From assembly GCF_900291475.1 (NCBI RefSeq), contig NZ_OLMM01000005.1:302591-366590 (forward strand): a DNA stretch of 64,000 nt, given 5' to 3'. The notes under the pieces are model-generated. The model did not search any database, was not told the DNA's origin, and was given only the letters and a program-made list of their open reading frames with translations. Below are positions 9,565-16,965 of this stretch, one piece after another; position 1 is the stretch's first letter; the number at the start of each line of letters is the position of its first letter. Made by a program: the position numbers and the translations under genes. The DNA comes from Acidaminococcus hominis. GTDB taxonomy: Bacteria; Bacillota; Negativicutes; Acidaminococcales; Acidaminococcaceae.

Positions 9565-9593
9565 ATCCGTTTCCGAGGGAAGCGGATTTTTTT
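9565..9593 (+). terminator. Intrinsic terminator of tRNA-Ala(CGC)
   Basis: ATCCGTTTCC pairs with GGAAGCGGAT, followed by a run of T. Confidence 0.85.
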
Positions 9594-9759
9594 ATTTGGC
9601 CTAAAGCTGCTTGGAACTTCCTGGGGAAATTTTTAAAAATGTTGTAAAAACAACGTACTTTCCCCCTGGAGTCTGTTAAGCTACAGTCAAAAGGGCAGGG
9701 CGGCAGCCTCCACGGGGAAGCGGTCCTGCTGACCAGGAAAGAAACAGGGGAGTGTTATT

Positions 9760-9948
9760 ATGAAATTTAAAGTCAATGAAAATTGTATCGGCTGCGGTCT
9801 TTGTGAAGGAACCTGTCCCGCCGTTTTCCATATGACGGATGCAGGTGTGGCTGAGGCCATTCCGGATGCCGTACCGGCAGATCAGGAAGGGGCTGCCCAG
9901 GATGCCATGAACGGCTGTCCTGCTGGGGCCATTGAACAAGTGGACTAA
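9760..9948 (+). CDS. Small ferredoxin, single [4Fe-4S] type
   Basis: Cytoplasmic electron carrier, 62 residues. The N-terminal CIGCGLCEGTCP gives C9, C12, C15 and C19; the C-terminal half keeps only one cysteine (C53, in NGCPAGAI). A single [4Fe-4S] cluster bound by C9, C12, C15 and C53 is therefore expected, as in monocluster ferredoxins. The start follows AGGGGAGTG. It is an attractive partner for the hydrogenase-like protein encoded next, but has its own terminator. Confidence 0.92.
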   Translation: MKFKVNENCIGCGLCEGTCPAVFHMTDAGVAEAIPDAVPADQEGAAQDAMNGCPAGAIEQVD

Positions 9949-9995
9949 GGGGAAACCCAACCGCATACCCGGGCAGAAAGCAGTTTTCCGCCCCA

Positions 9996-10031
9996 GGGGC
10001 TTGGAGCTTTGCGCTCCCGGCCCCTTTTTCT
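9996..10031 (+). terminator. Intrinsic terminator of the ferredoxin gene
   Basis: GGGGC...GGAGC pairs with GCTCC...GCCCC, followed by TTTTTCTT. Confidence 0.85.
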
Positions 10032-10059
10032 TGTGCTGGAGGGCGGCATTAGGTATAAT
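10031..10059 (+). promoter_or_regulatory. Promoter of the hydrogenase-like gene
   Basis: TTGTGC (10031-10036), 17-bp spacer, TATAAT (10054-10059). Confidence 0.7.
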
Positions 10060-10103
10060 AAGAGAAACCAAGGTTGGTTAGCAAATAAGAGGAGAAAAGA
10101 CAC

Positions 10104-11339
10104 ATGCTTACATTGGACGAATTATATAAGGAAATGCTGAAGCGGGCCGCCGAAGGCAAGGATCCCAAAAAGGTGGACAACGGGGATCCCCGGATGATTG
10201 CCTGCCTGGCCCATCCTGAAAATACCCCGGTGGTTTGGCGGACCAAGCCCTGCCTGTGCCCTCCGGAGGAGCAGGACAAATGTACGGACCGCTGCACCTG
10301 GGGCGCTTTGGAAAAGGGCCCGGACGGCGTTCAGGTCAACGATGACAAATGCGTGGGCTGTGAAGCCTGTGTGGACGCCTGCAAGCTGGAAGCCCTGAAA
10401 ACCAAAAAGGACATCATTCCGGTGGTGGAAGCCCTGAAAAAGGCTACGACCCCCATTTATGCCCTGGTGGCACCGGCTTTTTCCGGCCAGTTTGGTCCGG
10501 ACGTTTCCCCGGGCAAGCTGCGCACGGCCTTAAAGATCCTGGGCTTTTCCGGGATGCTGGAAGTGGCGGTATTTGCGGATATCCTGACGCTGAAGGAAGC
10601 CTTGGAATTTGACAAGAAAATCAAAAGTGAGGACGACTTCCAGCTGACCAGCTGCTGCTGCCCTATGTGGATTGCCATGATCAAGCGGCTGTACCACCAG
10701 CTGCTGCCCAATGTGCCCGGTTCTGTTTCTCCCATGATTGCCGGGGGCCGGACCATTAAGGTGCTCCATCCCGATGCCATTACGGTATTTATTGGACCCT
10801 GCATGGCCAAAAAAGCGGAAATGAAGGAACCCGACCTGAAGGGCGCCATTGACTACGTGCTTACCTACGAGGAACTCCGGGATCTGTTCTCCACTACGGA
10901 ACTGGATCTGGCCAGCCTGCCGGAAGAAGATGTACCCCATGCTTCCCGGGCGGGCATCTGCTATGCCTTTGCCGGCGGGGTGGCGGAAGCGGTATCCCGT
11001 ACGGTCCATCAGCTGAACCCCAACCGGAAAATCCAGATCAAGACCCGCCGGGCCGACAGTGTGCCGGAATGCCGGGCCATGATTGACGATATCTTGAAGG
11101 GCAACCGGGAAGGAAACTTCTTTGAAGGTATGGGCTGCAAGGGCGGCTGCGTAGGCGGCCCCAAGGCTCTTATCAGCAAGGAAGAAGGCAAGGCCAATGT
11201 GGAAGCCTATGGGCGCCAGGCCATGGCCAAGACTCCCGGGGATAATCCCTACGTGATTGAGCTTTTGAAAAAATTGGGTTTCCCCACAGTAGAGGAATTC
11301 CTGACCAAGAGCGATTTGTTTGACCGGAAAATGGACTAA
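10104..11339 (+). CDS. [FeFe]-hydrogenase-like protein (monomeric, ferredoxin-domain type)
   Basis: Probable H2-forming or H2-sensing [FeFe]-hydrogenase. 411 residues. The N-terminal Fe-S domain has an unusual cysteine group (C50, C52, C60, C64) and a classic CxxCxxCxxxC (C83, C86, C89, C93). All three H-cluster motifs are present: L1 TSCCCPMW (182-189), L2 PCMAKKAE (232-239) and L3 from E341 to P353 with EGMGCKGGCVGGP. The compact size and shortened L3 resemble the smaller group B-like enzymes rather than clostridial HydA1. The maturase HydE is encoded at 42.8 kb; HydF and HydG are not in the window. It has its own promoter and terminator. Confidence 0.87.
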   Translation: MLTLDELYKEMLKRAAEGKDPKKVDNGDPRMIACLAHPENTPVVWRTKPCLCPPEEQDKCTDRCTWGALEKGPDGVQVNDDKCVGCEACVDACKLEALKTKKDIIPVVEALKKATTPIYALVAPAFSGQFGPDVSPGKLRTALKILGFSGMLEVAVFADILTLKEALEFDKKIKSEDDFQLTSCCCPMWIAMIKRLYHQLLPNVPGSVSPMIAGGRTIKVLHPDAITVFIGPCMAKKAEMKEPDLKGAIDYVLTYEELRDLFSTTELDLASLPEEDVPHASRAGICYAFAGGVAEAVSRTVHQLNPNRKIQIKTRRADSVPECRAMIDDILKGNREGNFFEGMGCKGGCVGGPKALISKEEGKANVEAYGRQAMAKTPGDNPYVIELLKKLGFPTVEEFLTKSDLFDRKMD

Positions 11340-11343
11340 GCAA

Positions 11344-11380
11344 AAGCACCTGCTGGCGAAAGCCGGCAGGTGCTTTTTTG
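11344..11380 (+). terminator. Intrinsic terminator between convergent genes
   Basis: 14-bp stem AAGCACCTGCTGGC/GCCGGCAGGTGCTT with GAAA loop and T tail; the left flank CAAAAGC gives only a weak tail for the opposite strand. Confidence 0.88.
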
Positions 11381-11407
11381 GGCTGCGTCCGTGGGGACTA
11401 CCTGGTT

Positions 11408-11923
11408 TTATTTGTGGGCGGCCTGGACCGTCCGGACCAGGCCTTTCAGCCAGTCCTGGTGACCGATGTTCATGGTGTCGGGTTCGGAGTTGTGGAGCTC
11501 TTTGGCGGGTTCGCCTTTTTGGGATTCCTGGGTCAGGATCCGCACCCGGTTTTGGGGCAGGTCTTCAATAAGCCAGGCGTGGATTACATCCAGGCGATGG
11601 GCGGCATCCCCTTCAGCCCAGCCATGCCAGGCCAGACGGCCGGGCTGCCCCTCACTGGGAGCAGCGAATTCGACGATTTCCGCCTCAATGGGGAACCCGA
11701 AGGTCTTAAAGGAGAAGCGGGTATGGGGGGACAGGAGAGGGCCGGCTTCATTGTAAAAGTGGACGTCGGAAGCGTTTTTGTAGTAGCTGTTCCACAGACT
11801 GGTATCCAACAGGGTGGAGAAGACTTCCGCAGCGGTAAGATTTTGGACGATGACCTCGTTGGAAGCAAAGTTGTCCGTGGTGCCGGGCAGGTAGTCCTGG
11901 GGCCATTGAATTTCATGCAGCAT
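11408..11923 (-). CDS. SRPBCC-fold (START/Bet v1-like) protein
   Basis: 171 residues resembling the polyketide cyclase/dehydrase-like SRPBCC superfamily: an early helix-strand pair (ASNEVIVQNLTAAEVFSTLLDTSLWNSYY is the usual boundary-type opening), central strands ending in EAEIVEFAAP, RLAWHGWAEG and the long C-terminal helix (DWLKGLVRTVQ). The ligand is unknown. The start is set at 11923 because AAGGAGG lies just upstream on this strand (11932-11938); the frame is open further upstream but without a ribosome site. Confidence 0.72.
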   Translation of the reverse strand: MLHEIQWPQDYLPGTTDNFASNEVIVQNLTAAEVFSTLLDTSLWNSYYKNASDVHFYNEAGPLLSPHTRFSFKTFGFPIEAEIVEFAAPSEGQPGRLAWHGWAEGDAAHRLDVIHAWLIEDLPQNRVRILTQESQKGEPAKELHNSEPDTMNIGHQDWLKGLVRTVQAAHK

Positions 11924-12023
11924 AATAATTTCCTCCTTATAGGGCAGCCCAGGGGGCTGTAGGTTTTCTGGAAGTATCATAGCGCAAAACTTTATAAAAA
12001 TGAAGAATGCACTTTTTTGTATG

Positions 12024-12045
12024 ATAGTACCTAAAAAGATACTAT
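12024..12045. promoter_or_regulatory. Inverted repeat, possible operator
   Basis: ATAGTA-N10-TACTAT, about 15 bp upstream of the -35 of the following promoter and between divergent units. No regulator is assigned. Confidence 0.35.
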
Positions 12046-12059
12046 AGAAAAAGGAATAA

Positions 12060-12089
12060 TTGACAACAACTATTTTTTTATGCTACAAT
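12060..12089 (+). promoter_or_regulatory. Strong promoter of the polyamine-operon leader
   Basis: TTGACA (12060-12065), 18-bp spacer, TACAAT (12084-12089). Transcription would start near 12096, about 375 bases before the first start codon. Confidence 0.75.
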
Positions 12090-12095
12090 TTTAAC

Positions 12096-12442
12096 AATTT
12101 GAAAGGAACCGAAAGAGTCTTTTCAAAGCAATTTTTAGGACCACCTTCCTGGAAGGTTAAGGCCATACGGACAGCCGGGTCCACTGCCGATTTTGGCGGC
12201 AACTGGTTTGCAGCCTTATTGATTGAGTTGAAAGCTCAAATTTTATAAGTTGGTTACTTCATAACCGCAATGCGTCTGTGCGCAGACTTGTGAAACGGTC
12301 AATAAGAGTAGTAAAAGTTGAATTGCTATATAGACTCTGATCTCCGTCCTGAAACCGATTGAATTTGCAGGGACTCTGTCTTTCGTAAATTTTTTGCTGC
12401 AGGAAATTCACGCAAGCTGCCAAGGGGGCAGCTTGCTTTTTT
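12096..12442 (+). ncRNA. Structured leader or independent RNA of unknown class
   Basis: About 345 nt between a good promoter and a strong intrinsic terminator, with no coding potential. Readable helices: GGACC (12138-12142) with GGTCC (12178-12182) around a hairpin ACCTT/AAGGT; TAAGGC (12158-12163) with GCCTTA (12213-12218) enclosing TGCCG/CGGCA; TTGAG/CTCAA (12223-12239); GGTTA/TAACC (12252-12266); GTCTG/CAGAC (12274-12287); GAATTTGCAG (12361-12370) with CTGC...AAATTC (12397-12409). The first two pairings are alternatives in part. GACTCTG occurs twice (12333, 12372), with a complementary GAGTC at 12115. I could not match it to T-box, lysine, SAM, tmRNA, RNase P, or SRP RNA landmarks. Confidence 0.55.
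12412..12442 (+). terminator. Terminator/attenuator before the polyamine operon
   Basis: Perfect 10-bp stem GCAAGCTGCC/GGCAGCTTGC with a 5-base loop and TTTTTT. It ends 30 bases before the ATG at 12473, so operon expression needs readthrough or a separate start. Confidence 0.92.
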
Positions 12443-12472
12443 GTTTTGAGGAAATACCAGGGGAGGGAAAAC

Positions 12473-13933
12473 ATGTTGGAAAAAAAGACTAAGTTGGATC
12501 AGAATCGGGCGCCCATTTACGAAGCCCTGGAACGCTTTCGAAAAATGCGGGTGGTTCCCTTTGATGTACCTGGCCACAAGCGGGGCCGGGGCAATCCGGA
12601 ACTGACGGAATTTCTGGGAGAAAAGTGTGTTGGGGTGGATGTAAACAGTATGAAGCCCTTGGACAACCTGTGTCATCCGGTTTCCGTCATCCGGGAAGCG
12701 GAAAAGCTGGCTGCCGATGCCTTCGGAGCAGCCCAGGCTTTCCTGATGGTGGGCGGTACCACCAGCGCGGTGCAGTCCATGATTCTCTCCACCTGTAAAC
12801 GGGGGGATAAGATTATCCTGCCCCGAAATGTCCATAAAAGTATGCTGAACGCCCTGGTGCTGTGCGGGGCTATTCCGGTGTACGTAAATCCAGATGTGGA
12901 TGTGCGGCTGGGCATCAGCCTGGGCATGAAGCGGGAAGCGGTGGCCAAGGCCATCCAGGAAAATCCCGATGCAGTGGCCGTGGTGGTGAACAACCCCACC
13001 TATTACGGCATTTGCAGCGACCTGAGAGCCATTGTGGATATGGCCCACAAGGCGGGGATGCTGTGCCTGGTGGATGAAGCCCACGGCACCCACTTTTATT
13101 TTGGCAGCGGCCTGCCGGTGTCCGGCATGGCAGCCGGGGCCGATATGGCAGCCATTTCCATGCACAAAAGCGGCGGCAGCCTGACCCAGTCCAGCTTCCT
13201 TTTGACCGGGCCCAAGGTGCATGCCGGCTATGTGCGGCAGATCATCAACCTGACCCAGACCACCTCCGGCAGTTACCTGCTTATGTCCAGCCTGGATATC
13301 AGCCGTCGCCGGCTGGCCCTGAAGGGCAAGGAAATCTTCCACAAGGTGGTGGATATGGCGGAATACGCCCGGCAGGAAATCAACCAGATTGGCGGCTACT
13401 ATGCTTTTGGCCGGGAATTGATGAACGGCAATTCGGTTTTTGACTTTGACAGCACCAAGCTGAGCATCCATACCCTGGATATTGGCCTGGCAGGCATCGA
13501 AGTGTACGATATTCTCCGGGACGAGTACGATATCCAGATAGAGTTTGGGGATATCGGCAACATCCTGGCCTACCTGTCCATGGGGGACCGAATCCAGGAA
13601 TTGGAACGGCTGGTCAGCGCCCTGGCGGAAATCCGCCGCCGCTACCAGAAGGATCCTAACGGCATGCTGAGCCAGGAATATGTGGAGCCGGTGGTGGTGA
13701 TGAGCCCCCAGGAAGCGTTCTACGCCCCCAAGGAAAGCCTGCCTTTGGAAAAATGCGAAGGGCGGGTGTGCAGCGAATTTGTGATGTGCTATCCTCCGGG
13801 CATTCCTCTCTTGGCCCCTGGAGAAAAAATTACAGGAGAAATCCTGCGGCATATTGAGTACGCCAAAGAGAAGGGCTGCAGCATGACCGGGTCTGAAGAT
13901 CCGGAGCTGAAGCACCTGAATGTACTGGCCTAA
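12473..13933 (+). CDS. speA: Arginine decarboxylase-like PLP enzyme (Orn/Lys/Arg decarboxylase, short form)
   Basis: Aspartate-aminotransferase-fold decarboxylase, most likely converting arginine to agmatine. 486 residues, the size of Bacillus-type SpeA and much shorter than E. coli SpeA/CadA. The opening region has PFDVPGHKRGRG; the PLP lysine is K232 in SMHKSGG; VDEAHGTHF precedes it. Assignment to arginine rests on the agmatinase gene two genes downstream; lysine or ornithine cannot be excluded. ATG 12473 follows GGGAGGG (12461-12467); an in-frame TTG at 12446 lies next to the terminator and is unlikely. First gene of the operon. Confidence 0.85.
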   Translation: MLEKKTKLDQNRAPIYEALERFRKMRVVPFDVPGHKRGRGNPELTEFLGEKCVGVDVNSMKPLDNLCHPVSVIREAEKLAADAFGAAQAFLMVGGTTSAVQSMILSTCKRGDKIILPRNVHKSMLNALVLCGAIPVYVNPDVDVRLGISLGMKREAVAKAIQENPDAVAVVVNNPTYYGICSDLRAIVDMAHKAGMLCLVDEAHGTHFYFGSGLPVSGMAAGADMAAISMHKSGGSLTQSSFLLTGPKVHAGYVRQIINLTQTTSGSYLLMSSLDISRRRLALKGKEIFHKVVDMAEYARQEINQIGGYYAFGRELMNGNSVFDFDSTKLSIHTLDIGLAGIEVYDILRDEYDIQIEFGDIGNILAYLSMGDRIQELERLVSALAEIRRRYQKDPNGMLSQEYVEPVVVMSPQEAFYAPKESLPLEKCEGRVCSEFVMCYPPGIPLLAPGEKITGEILRHIEYAKEKGCSMTGSEDPELKHLNVLA

Positions 13934-13951
13934 GCCAGAAGGAGCGCAATT

Positions 13952-14821
13952 ATGGAAATGTGGTTTAGCGAATTTCATACCCCGGACGTGAAGCACAGCA
14001 TCCGGGTCAACCGTCACCTGTTTTCCAAGCAGAGTGATTTTCAGCGAATCGATATTTTTGAAACCCCGGAATTTGGCCGGGTACTGACCCTGGACGGAAA
14101 CGTGATGCTCACCGAACGGGACGAATTTATTTACGATGAAATGATTACCCACGTGCCCATGGCGGTGCACAAGGGCATCAAGGATATCATGGTCATCGGC
14201 GCCGGGGACGGGGGCGTGGTCCGGGAACTGACCCGCTACGACCGGGTGCAGAAGATTGACCTGGTGGAAATGGATCCCATGGTGGTGGAAGCCTGCCGGA
14301 ACTACCTGCCGGGCAACGCCTGCCGGATGGATGACCGCCGGGTGCATATCTATTTTGAAAATGCCCTGAAATTCATCCGCCACTGCGAAAATTCCTACGA
14401 CCTGATTATTGTGGATTCCACGGACCCCTTTGGCCCGTCGGAAGGGCTGTTTACCCGGGAATTTTACGGCAGCTGCTACAACGCCCTTCGGGAGGACGGC
14501 ATTATGGTCAACCAGCAGGGCAGTCCCTTCTACAAGGAAGATGCCATTGCCATGCAGCGGAGCCACCAGCGGATTGTCAGCACCTTCCCCATCAGCAAGG
14601 TGTACCAGGCCCATATCCCCACCTATGCAGCCGGCTACTGGACCTTTGGCTTTGCCAGCAAGAAGTACCATCCCATCAATGACCTGGATGCCCCGGCCTG
14701 GGAAGCCCTGAACATGCACACCCGGTACTATACCACCCGGCTGCACGTAGGCGCATTTTGGCTGCCGGCCTTCCTGGAGGAAATGCTGCAGGAGGTGGAG
14801 AATAAAGATGCTGAAGACTAA
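13952..14821 (+). CDS. speE: Spermidine synthase-like aminopropyltransferase
   Basis: Transfers an aminopropyl group from decarboxylated S-adenosylmethionine to a polyamine. 289 residues with the SAM-binding GAGDGG (83-88), the acidic EMDP, and the catalytic VDSTDPFGPSEGLF (D155, D158). Preceded by AAGGAGCG, 19 bases after the decarboxylase stop. No speD for making decarboxylated SAM is in this window, and the operon also carries the alternative carboxyspermidine route. The acceptor could be putrescine or agmatine. Confidence 0.92.
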   Translation: MEMWFSEFHTPDVKHSIRVNRHLFSKQSDFQRIDIFETPEFGRVLTLDGNVMLTERDEFIYDEMITHVPMAVHKGIKDIMVIGAGDGGVVRELTRYDRVQKIDLVEMDPMVVEACRNYLPGNACRMDDRRVHIYFENALKFIRHCENSYDLIIVDSTDPFGPSEGLFTREFYGSCYNALREDGIMVNQQGSPFYKEDAIAMQRSHQRIVSTFPISKVYQAHIPTYAAGYWTFGFASKKYHPINDLDAPAWEALNMHTRYYTTRLHVGAFWLPAFLEEMLQEVENKDAED

Positions 14822-15677
14822 TGTAGAAACCTTCCTGGCCTGTGATACGCCCTATGAAGAAGCCAGAATCGTCCTGTTTGGGGCACCCTTTGACTCTACC
14901 ACCAGCTTTCGGCCCGGCGCCCGCTTTGGTTCTGCGGCTATCCGCCACGAAAGCTTTGGGCTGGAAACCTACAGCCCCTACCAGGACGCGGACCTGGAAG
15001 ACTGCAAGGTCTTTGACAGCGGGGACCTGGAATTATGCTTTGGCAGTTCCGAAGCGGCGCTGAAAGATATTGAGGACCGGACTCGGACCATTGTCCAGGA
15101 CGGGAAACTGCCCTTTATGCTGGGCGGGGAACATCTGGTGACGTTAGGAGCTTTCCGGGCCGTACAGGAAAAGTATCCGGAGCTGCATATCATTCATTTT
15201 GATGCCCATACGGACCTGCGGGAGGATTATCTGGGGGCAAAACTCAGCCATGCCTGTGTAATCCGCCGCTGTTATGATATGATAGGAGATGGAAGAATCC
15301 ATCAGTTTGCCATTCGCAGCGGGGAACGCTCCGAGTGGGTTTTTGCCAGGGAACATACGGACCTGCATCCTTTCAGCTTCGGCGGTTTGGAAAAACTGGT
15401 CCGGGAACTGGAACAAAGCCAGGTGCCGGTGTATTTCACCATCGACCTGGACTGCCTGGATCCTTCGGTGTTCTGGGGAACCGGTACGCCGGAAGCCGGC
15501 GGGGTCAGCTTTATGCAGCTGCTGAATGCCCTGCGGCTGGTAAGCCGGACCCGGGTAGTAGGCTGTGATGTCAACGAATTGGCACCCATGCTGGATGCCA
15601 GCGGGGCTTCCACGGCAGTGGCCTGCAAAGTGGTGCGGGAACTGCTGCTGGCCCTGGAAAAAAAGAATCTGAAATAA
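14808..15677 (+). CDS. speB: Agmatinase (ureohydrolase)
   Basis: Arginase-family Mn enzyme, most likely hydrolysing agmatine to putrescine and urea. 289 residues. Metal-binding motifs: GGEH (106-109), DAHTD (132-136) and DLDCLDP (213-219). The start overlaps the end of speE by 14 bases, and GGAGGTGGAG lies just upstream, indicating translational coupling. If SpeE works on agmatine, this enzyme could instead act on aminopropylagmatine. Confidence 0.9.
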   Translation: MLKTNVETFLACDTPYEEARIVLFGAPFDSTTSFRPGARFGSAAIRHESFGLETYSPYQDADLEDCKVFDSGDLELCFGSSEAALKDIEDRTRTIVQDGKLPFMLGGEHLVTLGAFRAVQEKYPELHIIHFDAHTDLREDYLGAKLSHACVIRRCYDMIGDGRIHQFAIRSGERSEWVFAREHTDLHPFSFGGLEKLVRELEQSQVPVYFTIDLDCLDPSVFWGTGTPEAGGVSFMQLLNALRLVSRTRVVGCDVNELAPMLDASGASTAVACKVVRELLLALEKKNLK

Positions 15678-15705
15678 GCAGGTTAGGACGAAAGGAGCTT
15701 GAACT

Positions 15706-16965
15706 ATGAGTAGAGTACTGGTAATTGGCTGCGGGGGTGTGGCTTCGGTAGCCATTCAAAAATGCTGCCAGCTGGATGAGGTATTTACGGAACTGTGCAT
15801 TGCCAGCCGGACCAAGGCCAAATGCGATGCTCTGGCTGCCAAACTGGCAGGCAAAACCAAGACGAAAGTGACCACCGCCCAGGTAGATGCGGACGATGTA
15901 CAGCAGGTGATTGACCTGATCAACAGCTACAAGCCGGAGCTGGTCATGAACATTGCCCTGCCCTATCAGGATCTGACCATTATGGATGCCTGCCTGGCCT
16001 GCGGCGTGAACTATATGGATACGGCCAACTATGAGCCGGAAAATACCGATGACCCCAAATGGCGGGCCATTTACGAAAAACGCTGCAAGGAAGAAGGCTT
16101 CTCCGCCTACTTCGACTACAGCTGGCAGTGGGCCTACAAGGAAAAATTTGCCAAGGCTGGCCTGACGGCGCTTTTGGGCTGCGGCTTTGACCCGGGGGTT
16201 ACCCAGGCTTACTGTGCCTATGCCAAAAAACATGAATTCGATACCATCGATACCATCGATATCCTGGACTGCAACGGCGGCGACCACGGCTATGCCTTCG
16301 CCACCAACTTCAACCCGGAAGTAAACCTGCGGGAAGTTTCTGCTCCTGGCAGCTACTGGGAAAATGGCCACTGGGTGGAAATCCCGGCCATGAGCATCAA
16401 ACGGGAATATAATTTTGACCAGGTAGGGGAAAAGGATATGTACCTGCTCCACCACGAGGAAATCGAAAGCCTGGCGGTAAACATTCCGGAAGTGAAGCGG
16501 ATTCGCTTCTTTATGACCTTCGGCCAGAGCTATCTGGACCATATGCGCTGTCTGGAAGACGTGGGCATGCTGTCCACCACCCCGGTGGAATTTGAAGGCC
16601 ACGAAATTGTCCCCATCAAATTCCTGAAAGCCCTGCTGCCGGATCCTGCCAGCCTGGGTCCCCGTACCCACGGCAAGACCAACATCGGCTGCATTTTCAC
16701 CGGCAAGAAAGACGGCAAGGAAAAAACCTACTACATCTACAATGTCTGTGACCATCAGGAATGCTACAAAGAAGTGGGCAGCCAGGCCATCAGCTACACC
16801 ACCGGTGTACCGGCTATGTGCGGCGCTCTCATGATGCTCACCGGCAAATGGATCAAACCGGGCGTGCATACGGTTGAAGAAATGGATCCGGATCCGTTCC
16901 TGGCAGCCCTGGACCAATACGGCCTGCCCAAACAGGAAAACCACAATCCGGTACTGGTAAAATAA
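15706..16965 (+). CDS. Carboxy(nor)spermidine dehydrogenase (saccharopine dehydrogenase family)
   Basis: NADPH-dependent enzyme that condenses a diamine with aspartate semialdehyde to carboxyspermidine or carboxynorspermidine. 419 residues. The N-terminal Rossmann motif is VIGCGGVASVAIQKC; NYMDTANYEPE and GFDPGVTQ are typical of the LYS1-like group. Its placement immediately before nspC supports carboxyspermidine synthesis rather than lysine metabolism. The ribosome site is AAAGGAGC before 15706. Confidence 0.9.
   Translation: MSRVLVIGCGGVASVAIQKCCQLDEVFTELCIASRTKAKCDALAAKLAGKTKTKVTTAQVDADDVQQVIDLINSYKPELVMNIALPYQDLTIMDACLACGVNYMDTANYEPENTDDPKWRAIYEKRCKEEGFSAYFDYSWQWAYKEKFAKAGLTALLGCGFDPGVTQAYCAYAKKHEFDTIDTIDILDCNGGDHGYAFATNFNPEVNLREVSAPGSYWENGHWVEIPAMSIKREYNFDQVGEKDMYLLHHEEIESLAVNIPEVKRIRFFMTFGQSYLDHMRCLEDVGMLSTTPVEFEGHEIVPIKFLKALLPDPASLGPRTHGKTNIGCIFTGKKDGKEKTYYIYNVCDHQECYKEVGSQAISYTTGVPAMCGALMMLTGKWIKPGVHTVEEMDPDPFLAALDQYGLPKQENHNPVLVK

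Noticed and set aside
12096..12442. tmRNA, RNase P RNA, SRP RNA, T-box or lysine riboswitch
   Set aside because: No CCA-ended acceptor or tag peptide, no RNase P or SRP core sequence, no T-box AGGGTGG-type element and no lysine-box core could be found. 6S RNA cannot be ruled out by eye.
12326..14746. An 806-codon open frame on the minus strand opposite speA and speE
   Set aside because: It is the antisense shadow of two clearly conserved genes; its translation is His/Gly/Pro rich with no recognisable domain, as are similar long minus-strand frames at 22.6-24.6 kb and 49.9-51.9 kb.
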